DNA from: Novosphingobium sp. ST904
GTDB taxonomy: Bacteria > Pseudomonadota > Alphaproteobacteria > Sphingomonadales > Sphingomonadaceae
Reading direction: 5' to 3'
Assembly: GCF_001298105.1 (NCBI RefSeq)
Contig: NZ_LGJH01000140.1
Coordinates: 1-64,000, forward strand
DNA: 64,000 bases
Within the stretch, counting starts at the first letter, position 1; each line of letters opens with the position of its first letter. The notes beneath the pieces were generated by a model. The model had not been told where the DNA came from, made no database searches, and saw only the letters and a program-made list of their open reading frames with translations. Both the position numbers and the translations under genes were made by a program. Of the stretch, positions 63,322 to 64,000 are shown piece by piece.

Positions 63322-64000
63322 ATGACCGAATACCAGATCGTCGAACCCGGAAGCGAAACCGTCCTGCGTGACGGCACCATCAAGCTGCACGGCCCCGAGG
63401 GCTTCGAGGGCATGCGCAAGGCCGGGCGCCTTGCCGCCATGATCCTCGACGAGATTGCGCCGATGGTGCAGCCCGGCGTGACCACGGCGGCGATCGACGA
63501 CAAGGTGCGCGAACTCACGCTCGATGGCGGTGCGGTGCCGGCGACGCTCGGCTACCGGGGCTATGCGCATTCCTGCTGCATCTCGATCAACCATGTGGTC
63601 TGCCACGGCATTCCGTCGGAAAAGACGATCAAGGACGGCGATATCGTCAATATCGACGTGACCCCGCTGCTCGATGGCTGGCACGGTGACACCAGCCGCA
63701 TGTACCTTGCCGGCGACGTTTCGCTGAAGGCCCGCCGTCTGGTGGACGTGACGTACGAGTGCCTGATGATCGGCATCGAACAGGCCAGGCCCGGCAACCG
63801 GGTGGGTGACATCGGCGCGGCCATCCAGGCCCATGCCGAATCGTTCCGCTATGGCGTCGTGCGGGAATTCTGCGGCCATGGCCTGGGCCGTTTGTTCCAC
63901 GATGCGCCGGAAGTGGTCCATGCCGGCCGCCCCGGCACCGGTCCGCTGCTCAAGCCCGGCATGTTCATGACCATCGAGCCGATGATAAATCTTGGCAAGC
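63322..64000 (+). CDS. map: Methionine aminopeptidase, 3' end outside window
   Basis: 226 codons to the window end; the full protein is about 270-275 aa. Start ATG 63322 gives MTEYQIVEPGSETVLRDGTI; an upstream Met at 63264 is less likely. SCCISINHVVCHGIPSEKTI, the metal ligands in NIDVTPLLDGWHGDTSRMY (two Asp), and EFCGHGLGRLFHDAPEVVH (His) are all in place; the last ligand Glu of MFMTIEPMINLG is just reached. It removes initiator Met from nascent proteins. The N-terminal extension before residue 25 is common in alphaproteobacterial type I enzymes. Confidence 0.95.
   Translation, partial: MTEYQIVEPGSETVLRDGTIKLHGPEGFEGMRKAGRLAAMILDEIAPMVQPGVTTAAIDDKVRELTLDGGAVPATLGYRGYAHSCCISINHVVCHGIPSEKTIKDGDIVNIDVTPLLDGWHGDTSRMYLAGDVSLKARRLVDVTYECLMIGIEQARPGNRVGDIGAAIQAHAESFRYGVVREFCGHGLGRLFHDAPEVVHAGRPGTGPLLKPGMFMTIEPMINLGK

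Overview
The window is high-GC alphaproteobacterial chromosome. Gene content, protein style and gene order (argS-SPOR-nagZ-scpAB-tatABC; miaB ... phoH-ybeY-corC; glnB-glnA) point to a sphingomonad, probably Novosphingobium or a close relative. This is inferred from remembered protein sequences, not from a search.

Layout. (1) 1-872: a less GC-rich stretch with the start of a tyrosine integrase next to a tRNA-Thr(CGT), the usual edge of an integrated element. (2) 997-12244: accessory metabolic genes. A four-gene minus-strand operon encodes an LLM flavin oxidoreductase, a sulfotransferase-family protein, a TIM-barrel isomerase-like protein and a DUF1214 protein. A LuxR-type regulator is divergent from it. 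Two SDR dehydrogenases follow, then a head-to-head pair of 5'-truncated genes (aldo/keto reductase and aminotransferase) and an alpha/beta hydrolase. Between the regulator and the SDRs lies a compact 388-bp unit: a small GIY-YIG nuclease gene exactly bounded by 31-bp inverted repeats. (3) 12642-29501: a flagellar cluster. One minus-strand run reads flbD/fleQ-like regulator-fliE-F-G-H-I-J-K-L-M-N-O-P-Q-R-flhB-fliD-fliS plus a FixJ-like regulator, with the flagellin gene divergent on the plus strand. It encodes the MS and C rings, export gate and ATPase, hook-length control, cap and filament. No rod/hook (flg), stator or chemotaxis genes are in the window. (4) 29724-64000: core genes: MgtE, cyclophilin, LysR, CorC, YbeY, PhoH, RcnB, MiaB, L,D-transpeptidase, ArgS, SPOR protein, NagZ, ScpA/ScpB, TatABC, amidohydrolase, an HIBADH-type dehydrogenase, threonine ammonia-lyase, aminoacyl-tRNA-protein transferase, GH24 lysozyme, fasciclin lipoprotein, GlnA/GlnB, ArgC, an M17 aminopeptidase and Map (cut by the window end).

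The most important caution is that 16 genes, including argS, glnA, fliC and mgtE, are interrupted by about 20 small indels. Most look like one base lost from a short G or C run. Spans given here are for the restored genes. The pattern looks like uncorrected sequencing error rather than mass gene decay. By contrast, the double truncation near 10.39 kb and the chimeric integrase at position 90 cannot be repaired by single-base edits and may be real rearrangements.
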